From Lachnospiraceae bacterium (GTDB lineage Bacteria; Bacillota; Clostridia; Lachnospirales; Lachnospiraceae), in the NCBI GenBank assembly GCA_024692905.1, contig JAILLY010000051.1:1-50969 (forward strand): a stretch of DNA of 50,969 nt, read 5' to 3'. Made by a program: the position numbers and the translations under genes. The notes beneath the pieces were generated by a model, which did no database searches, was not told the origin of the DNA, and saw only the letters and a program-made list of their open reading frames with translations. Shown one piece after another: positions 44,613-50,969 of the stretch (its first letter is position 1; each line of letters starts with the position of its first letter).

Positions 44613-44840
44613 TCATGCTCTTGCCTCGAAGAAACACCCGAGCTGCCCGGGTTCTTCTCCTTCCTCCTTTTCCGTAAGCATCATATCGTATATAGATCTT
44701 CTTTTTTTCTTGCTCTCTTCCTTCTCCCTGTCCTTGTTCCTCCGGTAACCCCTGTACTTCATTGCAGACGCAACGGCCGGTATATCGGGTTTGGGGGGCG
44801 GCGGGGGAAGTACGTATTCAACTCCCACCATGTTGATCAT
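44613..44840 (-). CDS. Small proline- and lysine-rich protein, 75 residues, unknown
   Basis: Family not recognised. The protein begins MINMVGVEYVLPPPPPKPDI, with five prolines in a row, then has a basic, charged middle (RRNKDREKEESKKKRRS) and ends GQLGCFFEARA. The start at 44840 follows GGAGG with an eight-nt spacer; a GTG three codons earlier overlaps that ribosome site and is unlikely. A strong terminator lies 16 nt behind the stop, so it has the layout of a real single-gene unit. There is no signal peptide. A leader hairpin GGTTCC/GGAACC and a TATAAT box lie upstream. The polyproline stretch would need EF-P to be translated. Confidence 0.7.
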   Translation of the reverse strand: MINMVGVEYVLPPPPPKPDIPAVASAMKYRGYRRNKDREKEESKKKRRSIYDMMLTEKEEGEEPGQLGCFFEARA

Positions 44841-44996
44841 ATGTATCACCTCCGTGTGACATATATCCGGTTCCCTTACGTATGGAACCTTACCCTTTCA
44901 CCTTATATATCGGCCGTTTTATGTTAATCTATTATAGTATTTGCGAATTTTCCCGGCCCTTACAGCCTGTCCCGTCCGCGGGCTTCTTCACGATCC

Positions 44997-45728
44997 TCAG
45001 CCCTTATAGCCTATCTCGTCAGCAAGCTTCTTCTCGATAACGACTATGGCATCCCTGTGCAGGCGCATGAACGTTGCGGGGCACATGGGATCGATCTTGT
45101 CGTCAAGGAGCAGCTTTCTTGCAGCGTCCTGCTTATTCCCGTTTATTATCATAAGAAGGGTCTTAGCCTTCATTATACTTCCCATGCCCATCGTAACCGC
45201 ATACCTCGGAACCTCATCGCGGCTTGAAAAAAACCTCGTGTTCGCATCGATCGTCGAATCCTCAAGCGTCTCCTTATGTGCCTTCTCATAAAGGAATGCT
45301 CCGGGCTCATTGAATCCAAGATGCCCATCCGGGCCTACTCCCAAGACCTGAAGATCGATATCGGTCTTATCAAGTATATCGTTGAACTCCTTAAGGTTTT
45401 CTTCAACATTTCCCGTGCCCTTTGCGACATAGGTGTTGGCCTTGTCGATATTTATATGGTTGAAGAGATTATCATCCATAAAATATCTGTAACTCTGCTC
45501 ATGCGTGGGCTCAAGGCCTACGTATTCATCAAGGTTCACGGAGTGAACGCGGGAAAAGTCAAGCCCTTCCTCCTTACATCTCCTCGCAAGTTCCTTATAC
45601 ATCCCGACGGGTGATGATCCGGTTGCAAGTCCCAGCGTACAATCGGGTTTCTCCCTTACAAGCTTCTCGATCACGTCGGCTGCCTTCTTTGCGCCTTCCT
45701 CATAAGTACCCGCTATAATGACTCTCAT
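44997..45728 (-). CDS. nagB: Glucosamine-6-phosphate deaminase
   Basis: Converts glucosamine 6-phosphate to fructose 6-phosphate and ammonia. 243 residues, family length; has LGLATGSSPVGMYKEL, the catalytic VNLDEYVGL, GVGPDGHLGFNEPG, and the C-terminal ARKLLLDDKIDPMCPATFMRLH segment. ATG at 45728 follows AAGGAGGAAAGAA. It lies downstream of the acyltransferase gene and glmM in one direction, giving an amino-sugar operon that balances cell-wall precursor supply and glycolysis. No clear terminator follows; the 44841-44996 gap holds the promoter region of the small gene. Confidence 0.95.
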   Translation of the reverse strand: MRVIIAGTYEEGAKKAADVIEKLVREKPDCTLGLATGSSPVGMYKELARRCKEEGLDFSRVHSVNLDEYVGLEPTHEQSYRYFMDDNLFNHINIDKANTYVAKGTGNVEENLKEFNDILDKTDIDLQVLGVGPDGHLGFNEPGAFLYEKAHKETLEDSTIDANTRFFSSRDEVPRYAVTMGMGSIMKAKTLLMIINGNKQDAARKLLLDDKIDPMCPATFMRLHRDAIVVIEKKLADEIGYKG

Positions 45729-45766
45729 TTCTTTCCTCCTTATTTAAGCTAACCTTTGTCCTTTGT

Positions 45767-46435
45767 TCAGTCGTTCTCCTTTACGACTATCTTCCTTGCT
45801 TCCTTATATATAGAATTTGCCGGTATGACGCCGCGCACACAGGAGACCGGATATACGTTGCTGTCGCGGCCGATGACTGTGCCCGGATTAAGGACACTGT
45901 TGCATCCGACCTCAACACGGTCACCGAGCATTGCCCCGACCTTCTTGCGGCCGGTCTTTATGAGCTCGCCTTCGTTCTTGATGACAACGAGCTTCTTGTC
46001 TGACTTTACATTGCTTGTTATCGAACCCGCGCCCATATGAGCCTTGAACCCGAGGATGGAATCGCCCACGTAATTGTAATGCGGCACCTGGACATTATCA
46101 AACAGGATCACGTTCTTAAGCTCCGTGGAATTGCCGACCACACAGTTGTCGCCCACGAGAGCCGATCCCCTTATGAAAGCGCCGGGACGTATCTCCGTGC
46201 CATGCCCTATGATGCAGGGGCCCGCGATATAGTTGTTCGGATAACGCTTCGCATCCTTCGCGATCCATATATCATCCTCAGGATGGTCGAATTCCTCCGC
46301 ACTTAAGGTCTCGCCGATCTTTAAGATAAGCTCCTTGATGCCTTCGAGTGCTTCCCATGGGTAGGTAAACTGCGAAAGATAGTCAGCAGCCCTTGTATGG
46401 GATAGATCATATAAGTCATTTATCGTACACTTCAT
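45767..46435 (-). CDS. Left-handed beta-helix acyltransferase, GlmU C-terminal-like
   Basis: 222 residues with hexapeptide repeats (GPCIIGHGTEIRPGAFIRGSALVG, quoted in part: IIGHGTEIRPGAFIRG) and the GlmU-type acetyltransferase motifs ELKNVILFDNVQVPHYNYVGDS and GAGSITSNVK. It lacks the nucleotidyl-transferase half of GlmU. The N-terminal 75 residues are helical (TRAADYLSQFTYPWEALEG). With glmM on one side and nagB on the other it probably acetylates glucosamine-1-phosphate or a related sugar. The ATG at 46435 follows AAAGGAGTGGAAT. It could alternatively be a sugar nucleotide acetyltransferase for another surface polymer. Confidence 0.8.
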   Translation of the reverse strand: MKCTINDLYDLSHTRAADYLSQFTYPWEALEGIKELILKIGETLSAEEFDHPEDDIWIAKDAKRYPNNYIAGPCIIGHGTEIRPGAFIRGSALVGDNCVVGNSTELKNVILFDNVQVPHYNYVGDSILGFKAHMGAGSITSNVKSDKKLVVIKNEGELIKTGRKKVGAMLGDRVEVGCNSVLNPGTVIGRDSNVYPVSCVRGVIPANSIYKEARKIVVKEND

Positions 46436-46456
46436 ATTCCACTCCTTTCGTAACGC

Positions 46457-48022
46457 TTACGTGCGTACCTTGAGCAGATGTCCGGATGTCTTCATCGCGG
46501 CGATTATATCGTCAACACACTTCTCGCAGTCCTTATATGTCACCGCCTCTGACATGACGCGGAGTACGGGCTCGGTTCCCGAAGCACGCAGCAGAACGCG
46601 GCCGTCGTTTCCGAGGATGGCTTCGGTGTCGCATACCGCCTTCTTAACCGCGGGATCCTCAAGGGTCTTCTCCTTATCATCAACTTCGACATTCTTAAGC
46701 ACCTGCGGATACATCTTGACTTCGGATGCAAGCACCGATAAGGGAAGCTGGGTCTCGACCATGACCGTCATGAGCATTATCGCGGTCACAAGTCCGTCTC
46801 CGGTATGGGCATACTTCCTGAAGATCACATGTCCCGACTGCTCACCGCCGAGCAGGTGATTGTTCTCCTTCATATTCTCGTATACATATCTGTCGCCGAC
46901 CTTGGTCTTCTCATATCCTATGCCGATATTGTCAAACGCCTTATAGAGGCCGAAGTTCGACATCACCGTGGTGACGACGGTATTGCTCGGGAGCATTCCC
47001 TTGCTCTTTAAATGCTTCGCGCAGATATACATGATCGCATCGCCGTTAACGACATCGCCGTACTCGTCAACCGCAAGGCACCTGTCGGCATCACCGTCAA
47101 AGGCAAAGCCCACATCAACCTTATTGTCACGTACATATTTCTGAAGCCCTTCGATATGTGTGGACCCTGCATTTAAATTAATGTTTACGCCGTCGGGCGT
47201 ATTGTTCATAACGTAATTCTTCGCGCCGAGTGCATCAAATACGGCACGCCCGATCATCCAGGCGCTTCCGTTTGCACAGTCAAGTGCGACCTTGCGATTC
47301 TCGAAAGATACCGGAGCTATGGAGGTAAGATATCCGATATAACGGTTCCTGCCCGAGTAGAAGTCGATAGTCTGGCCGATCTTGTCCTCGGAAGCGGGCT
47401 TAACTCCGTCAAGCTCACCGTCGATATAGCTCTCGACCATATCCTGGACTTCGTCCTCCATCTTCTCGCCTTCTCCGTTAAGGAGCTTGATACCGTTATC
47501 AAAATACGGATTATGGCTCGCGGAGATCATTATACCGCAGTCAAAGCCCTCCGTCCTCGTTATATAACTTACGCACGGCGTAGTCGTTACATGCAGCAGA
47601 TAGCAGTTGCCGCCCGTTGAGGTTATGCCTGCCGCAAGTGCATTCTCAAACATATAAGAGGAACGCCTCGTGTCCTTACCGATCACTATCTTGGCCGGTG
47701 TTTCCTTGCTGTAATACCATCCGAGGAACTGCCCGGTCTTAAAAGCATGCTCCGCTGTCAGGACCACTCCTGCCTTGCCGCGGAATCCGTCAGTACCGAA
47801 ATACTTGCCCATACTCCTCTTCTCCTTCCTGTTTTCATTACCGGCGCCGTTTCGCGCTTCTTTTGTCCTTCCGTCAAAGGGTTTCCTGACATTTGCCGGG
47901 ATATACCATAACTTGCCTTCTTTTTTGGCTCCTTCTATCTTCCCGTCGCGGCACAGCATCGTGATCCTGCGCTCCGTCATGTCCCATTTCACGGCCGCTT
48001 CATGTACATCGATGTATTTCAT
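46457..48022 (-). CDS. glmM: Phosphoglucosamine mutase with N-terminal helix-turn-helix domain
   Basis: GlmM turns glucosamine 6-phosphate into glucosamine 1-phosphate for peptidoglycan. The frame is 521 residues. Residues 71-521 are a standard GlmM: MGKYFGTDGFRGKAG start, catalytic ISASHNP, metal-binding GFAFDGDADR, sugar loop GGEQSGHV and phosphate loop RASGTEPVLRVM. Residues 1-50 form a separate excisionase-like helix-turn-helix (YIDVHEAAVKWDMTERRIT ... GKLWYIP), joined by a charged 20-residue linker. Both possible starts have ribosome sites: GAGAGGAGCAG before 48022, and AGGAAGGAGA before the in-frame ATG at 47812. So one gene may give a DNA-binding fusion and a plain GlmM. Confidence 0.9.
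   Translation of the reverse strand: MKYIDVHEAAVKWDMTERRITMLCRDGKIEGAKKEGKLWYIPANVRKPFDGRTKEARNGAGNENRKEKRSMGKYFGTDGFRGKAGVVLTAEHAFKTGQFLGWYYSKETPAKIVIGKDTRRSSYMFENALAAGITSTGGNCYLLHVTTTPCVSYITRTEGFDCGIMISASHNPYFDNGIKLLNGEGEKMEDEVQDMVESYIDGELDGVKPASEDKIGQTIDFYSGRNRYIGYLTSIAPVSFENRKVALDCANGSAWMIGRAVFDALGAKNYVMNNTPDGVNINLNAGSTHIEGLQKYVRDNKVDVGFAFDGDADRCLAVDEYGDVVNGDAIMYICAKHLKSKGMLPSNTVVTTVMSNFGLYKAFDNIGIGYEKTKVGDRYVYENMKENNHLLGGEQSGHVIFRKYAHTGDGLVTAIMLMTVMVETQLPLSVLASEVKMYPQVLKNVEVDDKEKTLEDPAVKKAVCDTEAILGNDGRVLLRASGTEPVLRVMSEAVTYKDCEKCVDDIIAAMKTSGHLLKVRT
47813..47831 (-). promoter_or_regulatory. Internal ribosome site for the plain GlmM start
   Basis: On the minus strand AGGAAGGAGAAGAGGAGT directly precedes the in-frame ATG at 47812, whose product begins exactly at the usual GlmM N-terminus MGKYFGTDGFRG. 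Confidence 0.7.
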
Positions 48023-48107
48023 TCCTGCTCCTCTCTACACCCATTTCCACTAAAAGTGGCGCAAAATAAAAACCCGCGATACAAGATGATGTATCTTTGA
48101 TACTTCA

Positions 48108-48136
48108 TTTGTAACGCAGGTCCGTTCATTTGTCAA
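48108..48136 (-). promoter_or_regulatory. Promoter of the glmM operon
   Basis: TTGACA (48131-48136) and TACAAA (48108-48113) on the minus strand, 17 bp apart. The leader that follows has overlapping GATAC/GTATC hairpins and a T-rich stretch, which could be an attenuator. Confidence 0.6.
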
Positions 48137-48153
48137 GTTATTTATTTGCGGTA

Positions 48154-48182
48154 TGTCAAGATACCGCTGCAGTATCTTGACA
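48154..48182. repeat. Inverted repeat upstream of the glmM promoter
   Basis: TGTCAAGATAC and GTATCTTGACA are perfect 11-bp arms around CGCTGCA. Each arm carries TTGACA, one on each strand. It lies 18 bp upstream of the promoter above and could be an operator or transcript end. Confidence 0.5.
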
Positions 48183-48230
48183 TTTGCTCCGCGCGTTTCA
48201 TGACATACAGCCCATGAAAGAGGGGCGGAA

Positions 48231-48257
48231 GGAACCGCAGAACCGTCCCCCGGTCCC
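48231..48257. repeat. Dispersed palindromic element, copy 3 (reverse orientation)
   Basis: On the minus strand GGGACC, GGGGGACGGTTCTGC, GGTTCC. It touches the stop codon of the second diguanylate cyclase. Relative to the plus strand it is inverted against copies 1 and 2. Confidence 0.75.
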
Positions 48258-50150
48258 TTATTCAGCGTAGTAGGTTACATGCGTGCCGGGAGTTCCCTTG
48301 CTCGTGTATGTGCATTTATCGGCTCGTTTGTAGAGTTCGTCAAATGTAAACCGGTCATCCTCGCCATAGAAGGAAACACCTACACTCACGAATATGCCGG
48401 TGCCCTCAAGTTCCTTGATCCTGATCGCACCTATATATTCAAGGAAGCGGTCTATTATCACTTCACCGCCGGAACTCCTTTCGTAAACACCCGGGATAAA
48501 TGCTGCGAATTCATCTCCTCCGAGCCTCATGATGATATCATCGCCCCTGAATGCTTTCTTCATGCATCCGGCTATTGCTATAAGTACCTTATCGCCCACA
48601 GCATGACCGAAATTATCGTTAAAGTCCTTGAACTTATCAACATCAAGCATCATGAACATGCCGCCCTCGCCTTCAACGAGCCTTCTGCGTATCCTGTTTT
48701 CACCGCAGCCGCGGTTATTTATCCCGGTCATCGCATCGGTCTCCGAAAGATACTGGAGCCGGTCTCTTGCGCGTTTCTCCTCGTCAATATACTCGATCAT
48801 CCATATGACACTCTCAAGGACGCCGTCCTTATCACGGTCAGCGGCAACGAAACGTCCGCGGCACCAAAGATCCGTATGGTTCATGAACTCCGTAGTCAAG
48901 ATATCGCTTGAGCCCATCCTCTCTTTTATGGTATCAAGATCGGTGAATTCAAGGGTATCCTCCCTTGAGCGTTCATCCGTAAAAGCCGTGATGGCTTCGC
49001 GTATGGCTGACTTTGCCCCTGTACGGCGCGTACCTATGAACTTTCGAAGGTCATCCGATTCGCAGCTTATCTCCTCGAAGGTATCGGTCTTTAAGTTTAT
49101 CTTATACATACAGACATAGATCCCGGCGACCGTCCGCAGATTTGCCATTATGTTCTCTGTCTCCATCCTCCGAAGCACCAGATACACGATCAGTCCGATA
49201 ATCATAAGCGTTCCGAGGATAGCTACAATAAGGCTTGCCCTTAGTGCATCAAAGAGGCTGTCAAATGCCTGCTCCCTGCTCGTCCCGGAAACGACATACC
49301 AGCCGCCGCCTATCGGCCGCGAAAAGAAAAGATCCGTTTTGCCGTTATATCTTACGCTGAAGCTTTCCTTTTTCTCCTTAAGCACACCTGAGGCGATGCT
49401 GTGCGCCGGTTCTTCGTCCGTTTCAAGATAGTTAAGGCCATCCTGGCTGCTGTCGGAATGAGCCACCACCTCTCCGTCCTCATCAAGCACGATGACAACG
49501 CTTCCCGCAGGTTCCTTTGTAACAAGCTGTTCGGTGATCGTACCGAGTTCGTTCATCTTAAGATCGATCGCGATAACGCTTTCGGAATCAGACAGGCGTC
49601 TGGCAATGGTCATGATGACATCCCCTGTCTGCGAATCGACATAGGGCGCGATATATGAAAGTTCGTCTTCTCCGTTCACCGCTTCGGTATACCAGGGCCT
49701 TGACGTAGGAACATAATCCTCATCCGGGATCCATCCGGAGCCGTCCATATACTCGCCCTTGATATAACCGTATACGCCCGTGGTATCGGCATTGACTTCC
49801 CTGGCATAAGAATCAGACTCATGGCCGAGGAATTCAAGTATTTCCTCATTTGTGGCTCCGGTCTTGAACATATGCTCAACATTGTATGCCACGTATTCCA
49901 TGAGATGGAGCCCGGGGCTTAAACAGTCCTCATACTCCACGGAACAGTCCTTGACACGGTATTCACCGCCGTATTCGATATTATCGGACATCAGCCGGTA
50001 TACCATCATATAATTGGTGAAAATTATAAGACACAAAAACAACGGCAATAAGAGCAGCAGCAGAAAATGCTTGATCCTGAAGTTGCTGATGATCTCCTTA
50101 AACGTGATATGGTGTTTGATCCTGTTCTTACTGTTTGTGATATCCTTCAT
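48258..50150 (-). CDS. Membrane diguanylate cyclase with Cache-type sensor domain
   Basis: 630 residues. A hydrophobic helix (about 29-48, FLLLLLLPLFLCLIIF), a large extracytoplasmic domain of Cache type (about 60-285, with DEDYVPTSRPWYTEA and ADTTGVYGYIKGE), a second helix (LIVAILGTLMIIGLIVYLVLRR), a PAS-like part (about 335-460) and a C-terminal GGDEF domain with LSETDAMTGINNRGC and an intact MRLGGDEFAAFIP. It likely reads a small extracellular ligand, an organic or amino acid, and makes cyclic di-GMP. The ATG at 50150 has a weak ribosome site. Its promoter is covered by a palindrome. Single gene. Confidence 0.88.
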   Translation of the reverse strand: MKDITNSKNRIKHHITFKEIISNFRIKHFLLLLLLPLFLCLIIFTNYMMVYRLMSDNIEYGGEYRVKDCSVEYEDCLSPGLHLMEYVAYNVEHMFKTGATNEEILEFLGHESDSYAREVNADTTGVYGYIKGEYMDGSGWIPDEDYVPTSRPWYTEAVNGEDELSYIAPYVDSQTGDVIMTIARRLSDSESVIAIDLKMNELGTITEQLVTKEPAGSVVIVLDEDGEVVAHSDSSQDGLNYLETDEEPAHSIASGVLKEKKESFSVRYNGKTDLFFSRPIGGGWYVVSGTSREQAFDSLFDALRASLIVAILGTLMIIGLIVYLVLRRMETENIMANLRTVAGIYVCMYKINLKTDTFEEISCESDDLRKFIGTRRTGAKSAIREAITAFTDERSREDTLEFTDLDTIKERMGSSDILTTEFMNHTDLWCRGRFVAADRDKDGVLESVIWMIEYIDEEKRARDRLQYLSETDAMTGINNRGCGENRIRRRLVEGEGGMFMMLDVDKFKDFNDNFGHAVGDKVLIAIAGCMKKAFRGDDIIMRLGGDEFAAFIPGVYERSSGGEVIIDRFLEYIGAIRIKELEGTGIFVSVGVSFYGEDDRFTFDELYKRADKCTYTSKGTPGTHVTYYAE

Positions 50151-50211
50151 ATGCCTGTGAAGATCCGCCGGGATACATTAAAAACCTGTACCTGAACAAA
50201 CAACTAACACG

Positions 50212-50240
50212 ATTATACAACCAAGTTGTATATACTGCAA
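50212..50240 (-). promoter_or_regulatory. Promoter of the second diguanylate cyclase with overlapping operator
   Basis: TTGCAG (50235-50240) and TATAAT (50212-50217) on the minus strand, 17 bp apart. The palindrome TATACAAC-CAA-GTTGTATA (50214-50232) covers the spacer and part of the -10, as a repressor site would. Confidence 0.65.
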
Positions 50241-50307
50241 CGCAGTGCGCTGTTTTTCTTATATTATAAGACTTATCCCGCCGCAAAACGGTCCATGATG
50301 CGGACAG

Positions 50308-50969
50308 TCACGCTGTAAGGATCCACGAAAATGCTTTGGCGGTCCTTATGACGGGATCGGTAAAATGATTTCCCTCATTCCATTCAAGTATGCAGTTTAC
50401 TCCTGATTCTTTAAGAGCCACATAAGAATCACGGATCCTGTCTCCAACTGTCGACATAATGGGATTGCGCGTCTTCTCTTCCCTGTTTCCGAGGCTTAAA
50501 TAAACCTTATCGCATCCTATCCCGTTATCCGACATATACTCCGAAAAACCCGGAAACCACATGGATGGCGAAGTCGCAGCCACCCCGTCAAATACATCTG
50601 TCTGATAAGCAGCCCAAAGGGCAAACAGTCCGGCAAGGGAATATCCGCCTATATAATACTTAAGGGATCTGTCCCCGCAATATTTAAGTATTTCACCAAG
50701 CGTCCGTGCAGCCAGCCCGCCAAAGCCTTCCTTTCCGAAAGCAGGCGGTGCTTCCCATGGTGAAAGATCCCTGTTCCAGTCTTCAACCGTAAATGAAAGC
50801 ACCTTGAATTCCATCCCTGTATTCGTTCGGATGATCTTTATCTCATCTTCGACAGAGGCTTCATCGTGCCGGCCTACGGGACGGATAAGAACAATACCGG
50901 CTCCCGGATCGCCATATTCGGTCACTGCAGGCGCTGATGTACCGCTGTCCGCAGCCAAAGTTTCTTTAT
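50308..50969 (-). CDS. Alpha/beta-hydrolase-fold esterase, 5' end outside the window
   Basis: The frame is open to the last base of the window, so the N-terminus is missing or starts just inside (a TTG at 50958 is possible). The visible 216 residues show a nucleophile elbow GYSLAG, as in serine esterases, followed by LFALWAAYQTDVFDGVAATSP and the terminal histidine region WNEGNHFTD. The class is that of small D-alanyl/feruloyl or siderophore-type esterases; the substrate is unknown. Only 157 nt separate its stop from the cyclase start. Confidence 0.7.
   Translation of the reverse strand, partial: KETLAADSGTSAPAVTEYGDPGAGIVLIRPVGRHDEASVEDEIKIIRTNTGMEFKVLSFTVEDWNRDLSPWEAPPAFGKEGFGGLAARTLGEILKYCGDRSLKYYIGGYSLAGLFALWAAYQTDVFDGVAATSPSMWFPGFSEYMSDNGIGCDKVYLSLGNREEKTRNPIMSTVGDRIRDSYVALKESGVNCILEWNEGNHFTDPVIRTAKAFSWILTA

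Overview
This window reads as chromosomal DNA of a Gram-positive anaerobic firmicute, most likely Lachnospiraceae (inference from gene families, strong AGGAGG ribosome sites, TTGACA/TATAAT promoters, a sortase-anchored SpaA-type surface protein and the tmRNA tag ending LALAA). Almost every gene lies on the minus strand; only an L,D-transpeptidase and a FliB-like protein are on the plus strand.

Layout from low to high coordinate. 1-1700: 5' end of an AAA ATP-binding protein (cut by the window edge), a small unknown gene, tmRNA (ssrA) and smpB. 1700-4130: RNase R and SecG, so ribosome rescue and decay of non-stop mRNA sit together. 4136-8963: complete branched-chain amino acid ABC transporter livJ-livH-livM-livG-livF with its own promoter. 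9039-9616: a stand-alone transcription unit made of a strong promoter, a sequence matching the cyclic di-GMP-I (GEMM) riboswitch, about 300 nt of GC-rich, apparently folded, non-coding RNA and an intrinsic terminator; this is the most unusual locus. 9747-25894: class B sortase and, upstream of it in the same direction, a 5083-residue surface protein with about 31 SpaA-like and 4 Cna_B-like isopeptide domains.

26107-32334: glycolytic genes tpiA, pgk and gapA (gapA with a Rex-like operator), interrupted by a two-module AAA+ ATPase whose first module has lost its Walker A lysine, and by an L,D-transpeptidase. 32384-35367: PHP phosphatase, cysteine desulfurase, Xer recombinase. 35668-41700: operon-like series diguanylate cyclase, membrane-anchored repeat protein, argS, glycerol-1-phosphate dehydrogenase-like protein, Nudix hydrolase. 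41832-44840: FliB-like lysine methylase convergent with an NhaC antiporter, and a small proline/lysine-rich protein. 44997-48022: amino-sugar set nagB, left-handed beta-helix acyltransferase, and glmM fused in frame to an N-terminal helix-turn-helix domain. 48258-50969: a second membrane diguanylate cyclase with a palindrome over its promoter, and an esterase cut by the window end.

Common themes: cyclic di-GMP (two synthases with intact GGDEF and one candidate sensor RNA), envelope building and decoration (giant adhesin, sortase, L,D-transpeptidase, amino sugars), and central housekeeping. A dispersed palindromic element occurs three times, each time directly behind a stop codon. I saw no CRISPR array, rRNA, tRNA, insertion sequence or prophage.
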